In this document: positions 5,712 to 6,578 of the stretch, piece after piece
Numbering within the stretch: the stretch's first letter is position 1
Layout of the letters: each line of letters opens with the position of its first letter
NCBI GenBank assembly: GCA_021780625.1
Contig: JAJXYI010000193.1
Coordinates: 1 to 6,578 of the forward strand
Direction of reading: 5' to 3'
Origin: a bacterium
GTDB lineage: Bacteria; Verrucomicrobiota; Verrucomicrobiae; Opitutales; Opitutaceae
Length of the DNA stretch: 6,578 bases
The notes under the pieces: model-generated
The model's input: the letters and a program-made list of their open reading frames with translations, nothing else
What the model was told of the DNA's origin: nothing
Databases searched by the model: none
Position numbers and translations under genes: made by a program

Positions 5712-6578
5712 ATGCGAGCCTTTGAAGCCATCTTTTTGGGGTATTTGCTCTGCAGCGCGGCATCTGGCCGCACCTTCGCTCACCTCCACCTGACCGTTGA
5801 CGCCGTTCCTCTGTTTACGGGGGAGCTTGCGCTGCTCGCCCTCACCGTGTTGGCGATCGCCATCCACGGTCCGCGCGGCCTCCTGCCACGCCCGCTGGAC
5901 TTCCCGAGCGTCGCCTTGTTGCTCCTCCTCGCCTACGGCGGCATCCTTGCCGTCCGAGGCCTGGCGGCCGGCTATGGCCTTGCCGCGCTACGCGACTACG
6001 CCCTCGTCTACTACGGTTGGTTCTTTTTCCTCACCCGGGCCTACCTGCGGACAGACGGCACCGTTCAACGGATTCTGGGTGCCCTTCTGGTCGGCTCCGT
6101 GGCGGGCGCCACCGCACGAGCGACCGCCTTCCTGGTCTCGCCATCGCTGGGCTGGGGCCATGGCGCCGCAGGCTACGACGCCTTGTACGCCTGGACCGCC
6201 GTCGTCATCGTGCTCGCCAACTTCGGGGCCCACCAGCGTCCGGCTGCGAAGGTCGTCGCCGTCGCCGCGATCCTGATCTGTTCCTTCGTGATCTTCCTGT
6301 CAGGCTACCGCACGATGCTCCTGGTGATCGCCATGTCGCTGGCGTTCGTCACGTTACTCACCACTCGCGTACGCCGCGCATCGCTCCGTGCGTTCGTGCG
6401 CCGTGCTTGGATGTGGGCACTCGTGCTGGTCGCGACCATGGTTCTGGCTCGCGTCATTGTGCCGAACACTTCTCGTACCGTGGCCAATAACGGTTCGCTT
6501 AGCCTGAGCGATGCCTTGGCCATCATCTCCTACCGCTGGTCCAGCGACCTGTACGGCGCACGGCCTGGTAGCCTAGCT
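5712..6578 (+). CDS. O-antigen ligase/polymerase-like polytopic membrane protein (C-terminus beyond the window)
   Basis: From ATG 5712 the frame is open for 289 codons to the window end. The protein is a string of membrane segments, near 34-51, 66-83, 96-110, 119-141, 158-171, 181-197, 199-216 and 232-250. Features fit the O-antigen ligase / Wzy-like superfamily: RDYALVYYGWFFFLTRAYL (94-112), resembling the RDF...YY...F block of the first half; FLSGYRTMLLVIAMSL (195-210), the conserved S-x-x-R-x-x-x-L helix start; and RWSSDLYG (275-282) where the large outer loop begins. Such proteins polymerise undecaprenyl-linked repeat units or transfer finished glycan to lipid A or another acceptor, in the inner membrane facing the periplasm. 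Ligase and polymerase cannot be separated from this part. ATG 5712 has GGGGAG only 2 bases upstream, unusually close; GTG 5613 would add a non-hydrophobic, non-coding-looking stretch and is less likely. It is divergent from the sulfatase-fold gene and follows a structured leader. Confidence 0.75.
   Translation, partial: MRAFEAIFLGYLLCSAASGRTFAHLHLTVDAVPLFTGELALLALTVLAIAIHGPRGLLPRPLDFPSVALLLLLAYGGILAVRGLAAGYGLAALRDYALVYYGWFFFLTRAYLRTDGTVQRILGALLVGSVAGATARATAFLVSPSLGWGHGAAGYDALYAWTAVVIVLANFGAHQRPAAKVVAVAAILICSFVIFLSGYRTMLLVIAMSLAFVTLLTTRVRRASLRAFVRRAWMWALVLVATMVLARVIVPNTSRTVANNGSLSLSDALAIISYRWSSDLYGARPGSLA

Noticed and set aside
5584..5793. Plus-strand open frame of 69 codons from a GTG in the leader of the ligase-like gene
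   Set aside because: It overlaps the structured leader and the beginning of the ligase-like gene in another frame, has no clear Shine-Dalgarno site, and its product has no recognisable pattern.

Overview
The window is 6,578 bases of GC-rich bacterial DNA carrying part of a cell-surface polysaccharide (O-antigen-like or other envelope glycan) gene cluster. Five protein-coding genes can be supported, two of them cut by the window edges. The GC-rich codon use, the mix of large membrane glycosyltransferases with a membrane-anchored sulfatase-superfamily enzyme, and the Shine-Dalgarno sites suggest a Gram-negative-type soil or sediment bacterium, for example Acidobacteriota or a neighbouring phylum. 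That placement is a guess from gene style, not from a marker gene. No tRNA, rRNA, CRISPR array, transposase or phage gene was seen.

Layout. Positions 1-309 (minus) hold the first 103 codons of a DegT/DnrJ/EryC1/StrS-type sugar aminotransferase. Positions 310-604 are a divergent intergenic region with a good sigma70-like promoter for the plus-strand gene and a weak candidate for the aminotransferase. Positions 605-2032 (plus) encode a GT-C-fold, GT39/ArnT-like membrane glycosyltransferase. It converges on a second, unrelated-looking GT39-like glycosyltransferase at 2095-3594 (minus), and a 10-bp hairpin lies between the two stop codons. Upstream of the second transferase on the same strand, 71 bases away, is a membrane-anchored alkaline phosphatase/sulfatase-superfamily enzyme (3666 to 5339, probably really starting near 5510). 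The two minus-strand genes probably form one transcription unit. From an AT-rich divergent promoter region near 5559-5570, the plus strand reads through a structured leader into an O-antigen ligase/polymerase-like membrane protein (5712 to the window end, incomplete).

How the genes may work together (inference). The aminotransferase would make an amino-sugar nucleotide in the cytoplasm. The two GT-C enzymes would add sugars from polyprenyl-phosphate donors on the outer face of the inner membrane. The sulfatase-fold enzyme, whose nucleophile position is threonine rather than the cysteine or serine of true sulfatases, may add or remove a phospho-substituent. The ligase/polymerase-like protein would polymerise the glycan or transfer it to its acceptor.

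Two points deserve a second look. First, the sulfatase-fold gene has a coding-like, membrane-segment-encoding extension upstream of its first canonical start, with a perfect AGGAGG in front of it but no ATG, GTG or TTG. Second, the leader of the ligase-like gene can fold so that its own Shine-Dalgarno sequence is buried in a long stem, with a competing hairpin just upstream.
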